From: Hymenoscyphus infarciens
Lineage: Eukaryota > Ascomycota > Leotiomycetes > Helotiales > Helotiaceae
NCBI GenBank assembly: GCA_001414345.1
Contig: LLCB01000168.1
Location: 1-64,000, forward strand
Reading direction: 5' to 3'
Length of the DNA stretch: 64,000 bases
A model generated the notes under the pieces. The model searched no databases. It was not told the DNA's origin and worked only from the letters and a program-made list of their open reading frames with translations. The translations under genes and the position numbers were made by a program. Shown piece after piece: positions 10,427-22,403 of the stretch. Within the stretch, counting starts at the first letter, position 1, and each line of letters begins with the position of its first letter.

Positions 10427-12881
10427 TTTGGAAGAGCTGTATGAGTTTCTTGGCTTTGCTTGCAGCTTGCATGAGAAGTCAACTCTTGGAATAACCTCTC
10501 TCTTTATGTTGACTTTGTGAACCAAGGAGGGGGTTTTTCCGGAGATTGGAGTCGATATCAAGTTCCAGAGCGGGGTCACCCAACCACGAGTTCAAATTCC
10601 ATGAAAGCTTGGAGTCTTGAATCGGGATCAGACACCAAATCTGGGTTTAATAACGATCGGGAATTATGATCTATACCACATTAATCGTGCAAGGAGGAGA
10701 TTCCGAGGCGGGGTGTGCAAAGTGATATTTGAACAGGGCTCCCATTTATCCAACACCGTGTAAGTGATACTATGTGTCATTGGTCCAATTGCCCAAGGGC
10801 GTTCTACAAGTGGAGGTGTTTCCCAAAACAAAGTTTTAGCTTGCGGAGAAAGCTTCGAGAAGAGAAGGACAACAGGTCCCTGCCAAGGACTGTATATTGG
10901 AGAAGTGGGTTCTCCCGCAGTAATGGCGGTCGAACTTCAAACCCGTGCACTTGCACGTTCCTAATTGTTTGGTCTTATCCAGGTACATTATCACAAGATG
11001 GTACTCAGTGAGTATGTATACGTATTCTGTATATCGGACTAAACCCTTCTCACTTCAACTGCGCGTTGACAACACAAATTTCAACACCAATGGTACTCGC
11101 CAACTTTGGTTCGTGTGCTCCGCATTGGAAATGATGCTCAGAATCTTGGTAGCAATTTCTGATAAATCTGTTAATCGCGAACCCCGAACTGCTCGTATTA
11201 ACGTTACTATATATAGACAAGGTCTGTTATGCCATAAAGCTTAGCAAAAATTGCAACGGTATTCCGAGAAGGGCTGAGTTGAGAGGGGCCATAACTTACA
11301 AAATTGAAGCCCGGAACAATAGATAATGGCAAGTCTTGATGAATACTGGGTTGTCTAATTAACCTTATCTACTCTAGATGAGGGTTGTGACTCCATAAAG
11401 CTTAGCATTCCGAACTTTGAAAGAAATGCGGAATTTCCATAGGGGACCATGACTTGAGTTACAGGGCAATACTTGCATCAAGCTCTCTACCCCAACTTTG
11501 AGCCTCAAGAAACGAGCGAAACTAACCGCAGAAGTTGATGGAATTGGAATGATGGCGTTCGATAATTCTCGCAAAATAAGCTCGACACTCGTCAACTCTT
11601 TTGTGTAAATACCAACAAATTTGGGCTCTTGCCAATCGGACTTTCCCTCGAGTCCCCTCGAAAAACAACAAGAATTCGAAAACCTTGAAGTCGTACACCA
11701 GGTATAGGAGAACGCATAAATACTATGGCACTGTCCCCCTTATATATTGAGCAAAGGTTGTCGTTGCCGAAGCATGTTTATAGATGCCAACCCAACAAGA
11801 TCCACGACTATAGGAGGGTTTGGCCAGCCGCCTGTTGTGCCCTCTCCTTATGATCGCATGCCCCCCTTCAATGATACCCCCTCATCCCAATATATAAGCA
11901 GCAACTCCTGCTTTCGGGCAACATATCCTTCGCGTAGTGTGGTTTCGTGAGGGGATATCTTGAATGCTCGAGTTCGTGGGTCTGGCTGGACGACGAAGGG
12001 ATGGAGCTCGTGTCATATAATTCGTACCTTGAGAGACCGTCTATTAATTAGAGATGGTAGGAGAGGGATACGAACCTTATCTGCCGGTGATATCGGGACT
12101 TGCTGGGACATTTTGAAGAATAGGACATGGAGTATGGGGAGAGCTTTGTAAAAAAATTGGCATGTTTGCGAGACTCGCTTAGTCAGCTTCCCCTCACCTT
12201 TGGCGATCATGTCGAAGGGTTGGCGGTTTGAGAGGCCCTCCCCGTATACATGATTTCTTGTCACCGAAACGAATCGCGGGAGGTGATCGTCGAGGCCATC
12301 CCCTTCAACATCGGAATCATAACGCAATGAATAGGTGCTACGTCGCACTCGAAAGCTATCCGCATCGTTACGACCAAAAAAACTTTCTACAGCTTTTTGG
12401 GAGAGGATGCTGATTTGCTATCCCAAGGCCTGCGTGGAGATCAGCATCCTCGTCCAACATGATGCAACAAATGTGGTTATCACGTCCTACATCAACATAT
12501 TACAATTGCGTAACCGAGGTTCAATCAATATCAGTCATGCTGCAGCATCACTTCCTACAATTCTTCTATGCACTCTTCTCGTGTGACCTCTTTCTATTTC
12601 TCAGGTGTTCCCAAATCGACAAGGTACCAGAATAGGCAAGTGCTACCTTGATCTCGCAGAACCCCTCCCCTGACAGTGCAGTACCTAGCGTCTGCTTTAT
12701 CAGATGCCAAAGTAAGTGATGCAAGATATGTCTTCCTTCGGCAATTAGATATGAGGCAAGCATCTACCCAGGCTTGGCTGAAGAGATAAGTGAACTACAA
12801 TTAGGTCGACTGGGTCCTCTTGAAAACATAACATGAATTGCGCGAAATACTCGCTGCAGAGTACACATAAAATTCTGGTCA
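10427..12881. other. 2.45-kb intergenic stretch, possible faint coding remnant on the minus strand
   Basis: Both flanking genes are transcribed away from this region. No intact gene was found. On the minus strand around 12420-11850 several stretches read like protein (SVTRNHVYGEGLSNRQPFD; PRTRAFKISPHETTLREGY), but they lie in different frames separated by stops and I recognise no family. It may be a decayed gene or chance. Confidence 0.35.
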
Positions 12882-14549
12882 ATGTCTGCCGAAAAGTCAT
12901 CGCAACCCCCAGAGAACAGTCCCAAGGGCGGGCCTTCAGGATTGAAAAAGATCCTATTTCTCACCAGCAGCGAATATGGTCAGGCAAATGTAATTTTGGC
13001 GGTGGCGTATGAGCTTCTTCTGCTCAAAAATTATGCAATCCATATCATGTCATTTGAGCCTTTGAAGTCTCGCATCAAACTCCTCAATAAACAAGCCTCG
13101 GCAGAAAAATCGCAATCGGCCGTTTTCCACACAATTCCCGGGCCAGCTGGAGTAGAAGCTCTTGGGAGAAAGAAGGAAGTTATTGGACCCTTCCCTCCCG
13201 GAATAAAGGGGGCATTGCAAACTTATCGAGTGACTCTACCCGCGATGGCAACAGCTTGGGATGGGCCTGAATATATGGTTGGATATGAGGCTTGTCTCGA
13301 AACCATACGATCGGTTAACCCGAATGAAATTGTTGTCGACCCCCTCCTCGATCAAGGACTTCAAGCTTGTCAATCTGCATCACGAAAATATATTGTCCTC
13401 AGCCCAAATACGTTCCAGGAAATCTTGCGCAAGCAGCAGCCATTTTTCTCCCAGCTATGTACATATCCTGCGTACGTATATATACCTCGAGACTTTCGAA
13501 GACTATCTAACAAGCTTAGCATATCATCGGGATTTCCATACCCAGTTCCATGGTCATTATTTCCTGCAAACGTCTATCTCAAATTCAGTATACTCTGGAT
13601 TCTAATAAGGTCCCCGAAGATGAAAGAAATGATGAGCCACCGAAAATCACAAAAACTCCCCGCACTTCCCCCGATATTCAATCCCTGGCAGAAGGAGAAC
13701 CACTATTTAGTACCATCTATACCAGAAACCGATTTCCCTTGCAAGCTCGAGCCGAATGTCACACCGTGTGGTCCAATCCTTCTCCCTGTAACACCAGTAT
13801 CAGAGATTGACCCAGAACTAGAGAGCTGGCTCGAACAAGGTCCGACAGTTCTCATCAATTTGGGATCACATATAAGAATGGACGGGCACATGGCCCGGGA
13901 GTTTGCCGTTGGATTGAAAGTTTTACTTGAACGCCGGCCCAAGATACAAATCTTGTGGAAGCTCAAGACGTCCGGGGGTTTGTCACTACCAGTCAAAGAA
14001 TCCAGAACTCAAAATTCGAAAAGCCCCGAAATGGATGATGACGTGTTTACAACGGGTGCATTGGATGCTATTGCTGCCGAAATCGGCTCTGGAAGAGTCA
14101 GGGTGTTGGAGTGGTTATCGGTAGACCCGCTGGCTGTACTTCAAACTGGTCATGTCGTATGTTCGGTTCACCACGGAGGATCGAATTCGTTCCATGAAGC
14201 ACTCAGGTAAGGAACCTTTTTTCCCCCAATAAATCGAACTCATTCTAACAACTCATTCAGTGTCGGTGTTCCACAAATTGTTCTCCCTTGTTGGCTCGAC
14301 ACTTTCGAATTTGCGAATCGGGTCGAGTACCTTGGTATTGGGGTATATGCTAGTAAAACCGCAGCTCCAAGGGTCGACGCATGGGAGTTATCAAGAGCTC
14401 TGATGAAAGTTCTTGGTGATGGGGATGAAGCAGTTCAGATGAATGAGAAGGCCAAAGAGCTTGCTGCGATTTGTGGCAAAGTTGGTGGCCGAGTGAAAGC
14501 TTGTGAGACGATTATCTCGATTTTAGAGAATGGTTCGAGGGAGTTTTGA
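12882..14549 (+). CDS. UDP-glycosyltransferase-like protein (GT1 type)
   Basis: Two exons, 12882-14206 and 14261-14549, joined over a 54-nt intron (GTAAGG...TTCAG), give 537 aa. The N-terminal acceptor half begins after a short polar leader with KKILFLTSSEYGQANVILAV. The C-terminal donor half has PTVLINLGSHIRMDGHMARE, the sugar-nucleotide-binding stretch VLEWLSVDPLAVLQTGHVV, and CSVHHGGSNSFHEALSVGVP followed by QIVLPCWLDTFEFANRVEYL. That HHGGxNSxxEAL...P motif is the GT1/UGT hallmark. It most likely transfers a sugar from a nucleotide donor to a small lipophilic acceptor such as a sterol or secondary metabolite. No biosynthetic gene cluster surrounds it, and no membrane segment is evident. 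Confidence 0.88.
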
Positions 14550-15647
14550 GTTGGATAACATATGTTTTTTTTGCTTATGTCACTTTCGAAATAGAGAGTT
14601 GTTCTTCAAGTTGAGTTCGGCAGTGTTATTTTTTTTCACTGTGGCTTTAATGATATCTTCCCCAATGTTAATATATCTAGATAGGATACCCTCGCTCATC
14701 TCAGCAGGTGAAGGAAGCTGGCTTGCCGTCGATTTCGAGGACAAGGGAAATCCACTGGAGGAATGACCAAGTACGGTGACCTCGGCCTCGACCCACAGTG
14801 TTATCTTGAAAGCAAATCTTGATCAAACTCATTTCTGGTCGAGCGAATTATCCTGCTCTTCTCTAATAGTTGGAGGACCTTTTGTCGGACAGCTAGAGAA
14901 ATCCCAACATAGGACTCCTAGAATTCAAGTGGTGGCCTAGAAGTATTATAATTTTTTAAGGTTTGTGATTAAATTATCTAACCTTCTCTTCTATAATCTC
15001 ATTTTCCTATTAAATTGAGTTAATACATATTCTTTAATTACTTATAAGAACGTCTCTAATATTTGCCTATAGTTCTCTAAAGTTAATTCATACCACTTTC
15101 TTCTCTATTTAGTTTGGTAAAATATATTCCGGTGATTTCTTAATTGTTATAGATCTCGGAGCAAATTAAAATTTATATCTTCTTTTACTAGATGCTTATT
15201 TATGTTAGAAAAAGTAGAAAAATTACAGCAATGCTTCTGCTGGCACCATACGCGAGGCAAGTGCAGCTTCTTTAGATCTATTTTGTCCAGTGTTCCTTTA
15301 ACACGCAGAGCACTTCTTGCCACTTGATTCTCCGTTGCACCCACCCTTGTTCCAAAAACGTCTCATAGATCCTTACCTGGCGATCTATCCTATATTAGCA
15401 CTCTCTCGGTCCTGATATAATTCATGAAAAGCTTGAGTCTCACCTGAGCTCAGGGTATCATAAGGCCGGTAGATTGCCTCTTTAGAACGCCGGATGGGTT
15501 TGTTTCGCGCTAGTAAAGCTTCCACTAAAGCTTCCGCCGTGTATTCTTTGCGTTTCGATAATGCGGTCTCTTCAAAGTCAACCTCGTCTCTGCACCAAGC
15601 TTGAGAAGGGCTGAGACAGGCTTTGGGAAGCCTTGGATTGCTGCCCG
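14550..15647. other. Gene-poor spacer with a RIP-like AT patch and a possible minus-strand remnant
   Basis: 14938-15140 is AT-rich and CA/TG-poor. On the minus strand, 15610-15370 contains a continuous protein-like stretch (ETALSKRKEYTAEALVEALL, then ARNKPIRRSKEAIYRPYDTL) that is interrupted by stops further down. I do not recognise it. No start codon or complete frame supports a live gene. Confidence 0.4.
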
Positions 15648-16760
15648 ATGCGAGGGTCTATACTGAAGACTCTTATAGGAATCTCGGTCTTGACACGCGG
15701 CCCTATTCGAAAGCAGGATATGGACGAGATTCTAGCATGGCTTAATAACGACACACCCAGAGTTATTTCGCGTGTCCAGGTTGAGAAGGTGCTCCTCACC
15801 ACAACTCGTCTCCAGAATTTAGTCAAAACATCAAGCGATCAGGGCAAAGCATTGCTTCCAATTCTCGAGCTCGACGCACAAAACGATGCACTGGAAGTTT
15901 GGGACCATATAATGAGCCTCATAACCACATATCAAACTGTATGGGAGCAATCCGAAAGCAACGGCTCAAGTAGTAGTCTATCAATTCTTGAAGAGCGAGC
16001 TAGTTCTTTTTTGAAGCAATTAAAGCTCCGCAATTCGTCCCTGAAGCAGGTATCAGAAGAGGGTTTCCTAGACTCTGCCGAAATCGATGACAAGTCGATT
16101 GATGCTGTCGCGAATAACGAGTCAACCCAAGCTCTAGGATTTTCCACTTTGCTTGGACTGCGAAGAAGGGCCAAGTACCCACCAGCTCTTGATGATAGCT
16201 CTGCAAGAATAGCCATATCCATCTTGGAATCAGAAACAATCAAGGGGAACAGTGATGTTTTACACGAATATAAATGGTACATTTCTGGAGATGAGATTTC
16301 GGCATTGCAGAGACGAGTAGATCAGTTGGCACGGCTATTAAATGTTGAGAAAAGTGCAGAATTCTCCTCTTTAAATTTCACGACCCCACAAAGCATCAGT
16401 TTGGATTGATAGTCGAAATACCAAAAGGCTACACGACTTTCTCAACGTCGCCGAGGTGGCTAACCCTGCTGGAGGCTATCAAATGCAGCAATCCTAGACC
16501 ATCTCTCTGAGAGCGTTTCAAAATGGCATTTTCTCTGGCTCAAGCTCTCCGGAAGTGGCATTCAGTAGGTTGGGTTCATCAGGGTAATTGAAGTCACGAT
16601 GTTTTGTTCTTTCAAAGAGGGCTGGAGAAGGTGTTTGATTTCCCAACTCCCTACTTGGGTGGTTTTGGATTCACAAGGCCTGTTGTTGATTGATCTTTGG
16701 GGCGTTATGAACGAGATATTTACCGACATCCAGATCGCCTTCGAGGAGAAACTCGACACA
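15648..16760 (+). pseudogene. Broken fungal kinase-like protein (HET-associated type), remnant
   Basis: A 253-residue open stretch from the ATG at 15648 to 16409 has no family I can name. It has a charged helical segment and DALEVWDHIMSLI. After stops and frame changes, the plus strand reads FSLAQALRKWHSVGWVHQ, then a stop, then SHDVLFF, then FDFPTPYLGGFGFTRPV, another stop, and RYERDIYRHPDRLRGE. In order these match the HxxGWVHK, NVLFF, PYLxGFxxSRP and YRHP motifs of the kinase-like domain found in fungal proteins with HeLo or prion-inhibition N-termini. The catalytic Lys/Asp motifs are not intact. I infer a decayed member of that group. The N-terminal assignment is weaker than the C-terminal one. 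Confidence 0.5.
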
Positions 16761-16930
16761 ATTGAGCGTGATGTGGTTCACGACCTGTTCTTAGGTTGTC
16801 AACGAAAAGACGCAAATGAAGAGAGAAAGCATTTGATTCAAGAAATAATAAATTCTTTGGAGGTTTATGATATGTCACAATAATCAAAGAAAGACCGATT
16901 TAAAAAACTTACTAACATCGGTTGAATAAA

Positions 16931-17584
16931 ATTCTTGAGGAATTTCAACAGGCCCTGGAGTTTCCCGAAGCAACAAAACGAGACATTTTGAGTTTAAAGA
17001 ACAGTGTTAATAGAACTGGTTGTATATCTCTGAAGTAGACAATATACTTAGACTAAGATGATCTAGTCAATCTTGTGCCGTCGCCAGATGCAGCCTTCAT
17101 GCAAATTGAGTCATATATAGAAGACTTACTTGCTAGATGCTCCTAAATCTTTGGAAAGGTACTATATAAAATAACTAAAAACAAGTAGAAAAAAAGTGTA
17201 ATACTGATGTTTTTTGCAGCGGGCAAATGGTTTGCTAAGATAGCTACAAAAAGCGATAACAGAAGACGAATCTATCTTCGTTTTCAGCAACCGTCTTAGA
17301 ACCATAAGTCGAGCTTTAGCAACATGGCTAGCGCTGATAGTCACAGTAGTTCTATTGATTGTATTAGGCAGCATTTCGAATATGAAAAGCCGGCTCTTGG
17401 TTACGATATTAGCTGCCGGGTTATTCTTGTTCATGGTTTCAATTTTCAGTAGAGCAAAAATAGTTGAGGTCTTTGCCGCAGATGCTACGTAAGTTGAAAT
17501 TCAGAACGACATTGCTTAGAAGCTATGTATTAATATAAACATAACAGGTATATATCTATTCTAGTTATTTTTTCGTCGATATAA
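16931..17584 (+). pseudogene. DUF6594 membrane protein remnant
   Basis: Frames are broken, but the pieces appear in DUF6594 order: ILEEFQQALEFPEATKRDIL, DDLVNLVPSPDAAFMQIESY, EDESIFVFSNRLRTISRALA, then two hydrophobic helices (TWLALIVTVVLLIVLGSI and LLVTILAAGLFLFMVSIF), then SRAKIVEVFAADATY. A 59-nt intron (17489-17547, GTAAGT...ACAG) still splices the final exon in frame to give ATYISILVIFSSI and a stop, as in family members that end AAYAAVLVVF. Stops upstream of the helices show that it is not functional. The N-terminal part is missing or unrecognisable. Confidence 0.6.
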
Positions 17585-18149
17585 AACAGATTTTAGTATT
17601 CTATCGTACTCGAGTAAAAAGCTGGTTAGCGGCATAGGATTAATTTAGATATACTTACTAGTGTCGAGTTCCTCCTTATTAAGTATTAGGCTAGTATATA
17701 TAAGAATCAAATTAATGAATAAACGTTATTAAGGAATTATTACGGAGTAGGTTCTCAAGTCTAAAGTTTTTATCGTATAAAGTACGAGCTTAGAGTCAAC
17801 GTTGTAAGAGACAAGTGTTATAAGTGAAAGCACTTAATTTACTTCAGAGAATTACTCTAGATTAGAAACTTCCAAAATTCAGATTATAAACTCTTTTGAT
17901 CTTTGTCGAGAGTTGATTTCCTTGTGCCAACCGGTTCGCGCTGCTTTGAGAGAAGTTGGCTTGGCGTCATCTTTGAGAGAAGGCAAACCCTAGCGTATGA
18001 GTCATAGCTTAGAATATAGAACTCGTAGACTTTTTGCTATGAAAAATTGAACTCACCCATTCGAGAACCGTGCATAGACCATACAACTCAAGTCCACATC
18101 TCGCTAAATCTCAAATATAAAAAAAAGCTAAAAAAAAAAGTTGTGGTGC
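17585..18149. other. Non-coding spacer, partly AT-rich
   Basis: 17550-17800 is AT-rich with few CA/TG steps. The rest is mixed composition with no supportable gene or repeat. Confidence 0.5.
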
Positions 18150-18693
18150 CCGAGTATTGTACGATCCCATATATGCACCATTGCATGAGACGAACGGAGA
18201 CTGCTCAATTAAGAACTTGTCGCCCGCTCTAGTACCCCTGGCCGCTTGCGTAACCTCCGAGGAAGTATAAGTATATCGCTTTGGTTGTTCTTCAACGGAG
18301 GATTGCACCACCATTCAGACGGCATCGATGTTACCATCGCACCAGTCGTCGTGATGTGACTTCATCACCTGCACGAAGAAGCGAAAGTAGTTTTCTTAAT
18401 TGTAGATAAGAGTTGTTTGTGTGTTTGTGGGTGGATCCACTTTTACGGGGTATTCTCGTTTAAAGGAGGTGAAGCGACACACGGGGCTTCCCAAATACTG
18501 CGTGCGGGTGCCTGGTACAGCTCAAGGGTTGTCTGAAAGTCACTTGTTCTTATGTAAACAATTAAATGGTATTCGACGTGAGTCTCAAAAACCACTCTCG
18601 AAAGCGGTGTTACGTAAAGTCAAGTCATTTGTCGCGGGGTGCAGTCAGTTGTCCTCAACAGTAATGTATTGACCCAACCGTACTTGTATAATA

Positions 18694-18771
18694 TTAATCC
18701 TCAACCTCCATCTCCTCTAAAACCTCCTCCTCTAAAACCCCCAAATCCTCCCCAACCCAAGCTCCCCCCTC

Positions 18772-18806
<35 letters not shown>

Positions 18807-19287
18807 CGGCCTCGTCCTCGTCCATTCCCTTCTCCTCCATCTGCAACACCTCTCTTCGCGCCTTCTCCTCCTCCTCCTTTCTCTTCTTTATTGCGAGTCG
18901 CTTTCGATTTCTGCCGCTAAGCTTTACGCGACGCGGGGTTTTCTCTCTTCCTTCTCCTTCCTCACCCCCTTCTCCTTCCTCACCCCCTTCTCCTTCCTCG
19001 GCTCCATTGGCCTTGGCCTCCTTCTTCTTCTGGCGATACACTTTGTTCTTGTATTGGCGGTACTCCTTTCTATTCTTTAAAGGATGATTTAGTATGAGCT
19101 TCAACATGGCACATATACAAGAGATGCTTACTTTGACCACGCGTGCCCTTTCGCGAGACTTCTCGCTGATAGTTGGTTTGGGCGGGGCGAGGCCGTCGCG
19201 TTGGTTTTTGTCATCCCAGATGACATCTGGTACGGGCGCATGGATTTCGCGGGTTCTGAGTGCTCTGGTTGGCTTTTTGGAAGACAT
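18694..19287 (-). CDS. P1: uncharacterised basic/acidic low-complexity protein, paralogue of P2
   Basis: Two exons, 19287-19132 and 19074-18694, give 178 aa. The acceptor could be 9 nt further in, also in frame. The N-terminal 50 residues are the conserved part: PTRALRTREIHAPVPDV and PPKPTISEKSRERARVVK. The middle is Lys/Arg-rich (KNKVYRQKKKEAKA, GRNRKRLAIKKRKEEEE). Three EGEGGEE units and a run of ten Asp follow. The strongly basic then acidic layout suggests a nuclear or nucleolar protein, which is inference. P2 at 50325-50894 has the same layout and an intron at the same codon and phase. I recognise no named family. Confidence 0.7.
18773..18806 (+). repeat. ATC trinucleotide tract inside P1 (encodes the Asp run)
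   Basis: About eleven ATC units, read on the minus strand as GAT codons, encode P1's ten-residue aspartate run. P2 has only five Asp at the equivalent place, so the tract has probably changed length since the duplication. Confidence 0.85.
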
Positions 19288-19610
19288 TGTGGCGGTGGAA
19301 GATGCGCTTTTTCGATGAACCGTGTTGCGGTGTTGCGGTGTTGCGGTCGCGAAAAAATCAAAAGCCACCAGCCCCCTTTTTGGCGAGTGAATTGCCTGGT
19401 GCACCACAGAGGAACAGCACAAGGTACCAACCCTTTTGGATGGCATTAATTCAAGAGCAACCTAAGATTTTATCGTTTCATCGTTAGGGTCTCCTCAATG
19501 GCACTGGTGGCAATGGACATTGGACTGTAATTGTTCCACTGAAGTCAAAGTGAATGTCAACAAACTTCAAATAATGACCCATCGGAAAGCCCGCCACGCA
19601 GGTCATTGTT

Positions 19611-20554
19611 TTAAACATATCAGTATACTCTTCCAAGTGGTATGGTTTTCCTCCAGAGTCTAGGGCAATCAGGTTGTGTTAACGGGGTAACTAGCACAAT
19701 TGATGGTTAAGAAATTGTCGCCATCTCAAGTATTCCTGTATATTTTATCTTTAGATTCAATTTTTCGAGACCTTTCTGAATACTTCAATCCAATGCCTTT
19801 GGATCGTTGGTTATAATCAGACGAAATTGCCAGACTTCTTGGGTGCAAGTTTGGTAACATGGTCTAGTTGTCTATATCGTTTCAATTTCCTATGGTAACA
19901 TATTATTCGCAACACTCTTACGGCGTTCGTTATTCTAGAAACGATGTTATATGCGAGTGGCCTTTGACAGTAAAAACATTCAATATTTTCAGGTCTTTCG
20001 TATCAATTTTACGAATTGAAAGGACGCAGTCTTCCTCGTCCGTTCATACTAGCGTAAAAATCTTGAACATGGAGTGGATAGCCAAAGCATGTCTCAAAAT
20101 ATTCATAAGAGAAAGCTCGAGACCATAAAGTTAATAAAATTGTTATAGTCGCTACCAAATTTCATTTCATAGAAGTCGATCAAACTACCAAAGAATTCTC
20201 GCACTTAATTTAGCAAGGGTATTCCACATTCCAGCCGAAGAATCATCAGAGCTTTTCAATCAAGCTTACCTGTCGTTCTTAGAGTGGTTCTTATCGTAAA
20301 TTCGCCTCGCCCCTCGAGCTGACCACATCGTACACGAGGAGTTAGTTTATTTTAGAGTTTGCTTTGTCTACAAACCCTACCTATAACACGTATGAGTCTT
20401 TCAAAGGTCTACTAATAATTGATTAGTGCCATATCTGAATCGCGTCTGGTATACGAGCGGGTTACGTCTATTATTGACATTCGCCTTCGACTGAGTCGAA
20501 GGGAGATCATTTGTGGGCCCAAGCCTAACTCCACTTTGTTTCTTAATCGTGGAC
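19611..20554. other. Non-coding, no gene supported
   Basis: Mixed composition, no long frame with protein features, no repeat recognised. It separates the P1 duplication from an inverted-repeat element. Confidence 0.5.
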
Positions 20555-21209
20555 CACACTAATTTACAAGAAACCCATCAATTTACAACCTTTTTGCCTT
20601 ATATGCGCCTCACCAAAATCACTCGTAGAGTTAACCTATATATCTTAGCCAGCTTATTAGCTGTTAAACTTAGAACAACTTATAATAAGTACTAACTATC
20701 TAAACTAAACTATCGTTTTTAAGTCTTCGATATATTTCTAAATATAGTATAGAGCTTTTAAATGCCTATTTAGTTCCTACTCTCTTTTGGCGGGTGTCTT
20801 TGCATTTCTTAGCACTGAAAAGGTATCGTATAGAATAAGCTTTTATTTAGAGAAAAAAAAACAATAACACTATATTATATAAAACAGAATAGTAGAATAA
20901 CTTTTTTAAGTAGTTAGCTTTAAATTAAACTTACTTTAAACTTAATTAGATAAGAGGTTCTTAAGTTATAGCTTTAGATAGTTTAGAAGTAGTAGAGAAA
21001 CTATATAATAATAAAGTTACTTAAGCTATAATAGACGAACCACTTATTTAAATATTTTATTTTAAATTATTTAAAGTAATACTTAGATAGTATTCTCTAT
21101 TTATATTTAAGTATATATTAAAAGCTATAGTAGTCGCTAAGTAGTAAGAGTTCAAAGTTAAGGACTATAAAAAGGCTGTAAATTGATTGGTTTCTTGTAA
21201 ATTGGTGTG
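20555..21209. mobile_element. Small inverted-repeat element (MITE-like) with RIP-like core
   Basis: The left end, CACACTAATTTACAAGAAAC then CCATCAATTTACAACCTTTTT, is mirrored at the right end on the opposite strand with three differences over about 41 bases. Each arm holds two direct AATTTACAA units, as transposase-binding subterminal repeats often do. The core (about 20640-21175) is AT-rich, CA/TG-poor and without coding capacity. No target-site duplication could be fixed. Confidence 0.65.
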
Positions 21210-22400
21210 CCTCACCCTTCTAGGAAGGGTGGGGTCCTGGCGCCACCATTAACCAAATTTCAAAACCTAAGCACTTTACTCGAGCAATTGGAACCTATGC
21301 TCGATCTCGCGTGTTAGAGGCATATTAAGTTAGTACCTTAAAGCGATATATTATGTTGCAAATCACATATTACGCATGTGACTTAGGGAGCCTCCTCCAA
21401 TGTTTCAGTTTTTGCTTTTCTTGGTGTTGGTTCTCATAATTGTTTCTTGAGCCGCTCGATATGCGAATGCTTTTAGAACCTTTTACTTATCTTAAACAGC
21501 CATGTTCTCTTAAAGTTAATAAGGAATAGTGAAACAGAAACCGATAGGTGTTTTTCACTAAGAACAAGCCCACGTTGGTTTCCATAGACATTTTTCGCAG
21601 AGATGTTGAAGGCTGATTATGTTTTCTAAACAAGGACAAACTGCTTGAAACGAACTACAAAGAGTGGCTTATCTACTATGTAATCTTGGAGCGGAATTTT
21701 AATTCGAAATCTTGGAAATTGCATGCCAAGAAACCAGTAACATGAAAAGTAAGTATATCTAATACTTACTTCGAATCTTTTGCTATTTTGGTGGTGGGAG
21801 GTGACCTGACACGTGGGTTTGCTTTCTACGCCAATTCTATTGTGATTCTATCGTAACTCCCTAGTTTCGTTCCACCAGTTCCATTTCTAATCAAAACGAC
21901 GAAACCTTTTTTCACTGGCTTTTTATATCGCAACATGCGGCTGAAAACTTTAGACTATGCCACATTCCCGCGATGTTCTGCACCACCCATAGATGATAAT
22001 GAAGCCAACACAATTGGCATTTACACCTAACCGGAAGATGGGTTCAACTGTCTACGAACCTGAACAATGAGGCACTTGAAGTGATATTATAGAGCAGAAT
22101 GTGAGAAATGAGAACTCGCATACTTAGTTCCGTGTTCCCTTAGAGGAGATCCAAGAGGCAGATCTCATTCGTCTTACAGCAAAACATTTTGGGACGACGA
22201 AAAATTACATTCAATCGACGGACTGTCTCTTCTTCTCGTCATACAAGTGCGTCGCGTGGAATTTAGCCCCTCGCAGCTGGCCAAAATCAACTCTATGTAA
22301 CCGGAACTTGGATTTTCTACCAATGCTTGAAACCTCGAAGTTCTTTTAACATTGCATAACCTTCTTGAAGATCTAGTCACTCCCCAGGATCCGATGGGCC
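21210..22400. other. Non-coding spacer
   Basis: No gene supported. Frames present on either strand are short and show no domain features. Confidence 0.5.
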
Positions 22401-22403
22401 AAA

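Larger units (their letters stand above)
18150..19610. repeat. Segmental duplication, copy 1 (contains gene P1)
   Basis: Matches copy 2 at about 49790-51075 in the same orientation. Shared landmarks outside the coding part are TATATCGCTTT plus GTTACCATCGCACCA (18265-18350), GTGTTTGTGGG and CCACTTTTACGGGG (18421-18455), and upstream AGCCCC-TTTTT-GCGAGT (19365-19390) and AAGTGAATGTCAACAAA (19549-19565). Edges are estimates from where similarity fades by eye. Copy 1 carries about 150 extra bases between the two upstream landmarks. Confidence 0.6.

Noticed and set aside
16599..16883. 94-codon plus-strand frame first read as the N-terminus of a DUF6594 protein
   Set aside because: A different frame over the same bases carries clear kinase-like motifs (PYLGGFGFTRP, YRHPDR), so at least its first half is a shadow. 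Only the part from about 16931 was kept as DUF6594.
18111..18314. 67-codon minus-strand frame near P1
   Set aside because: Falls in duplicated non-coding flank. The matching part of copy 2 (49860-50000) does not keep the frame.
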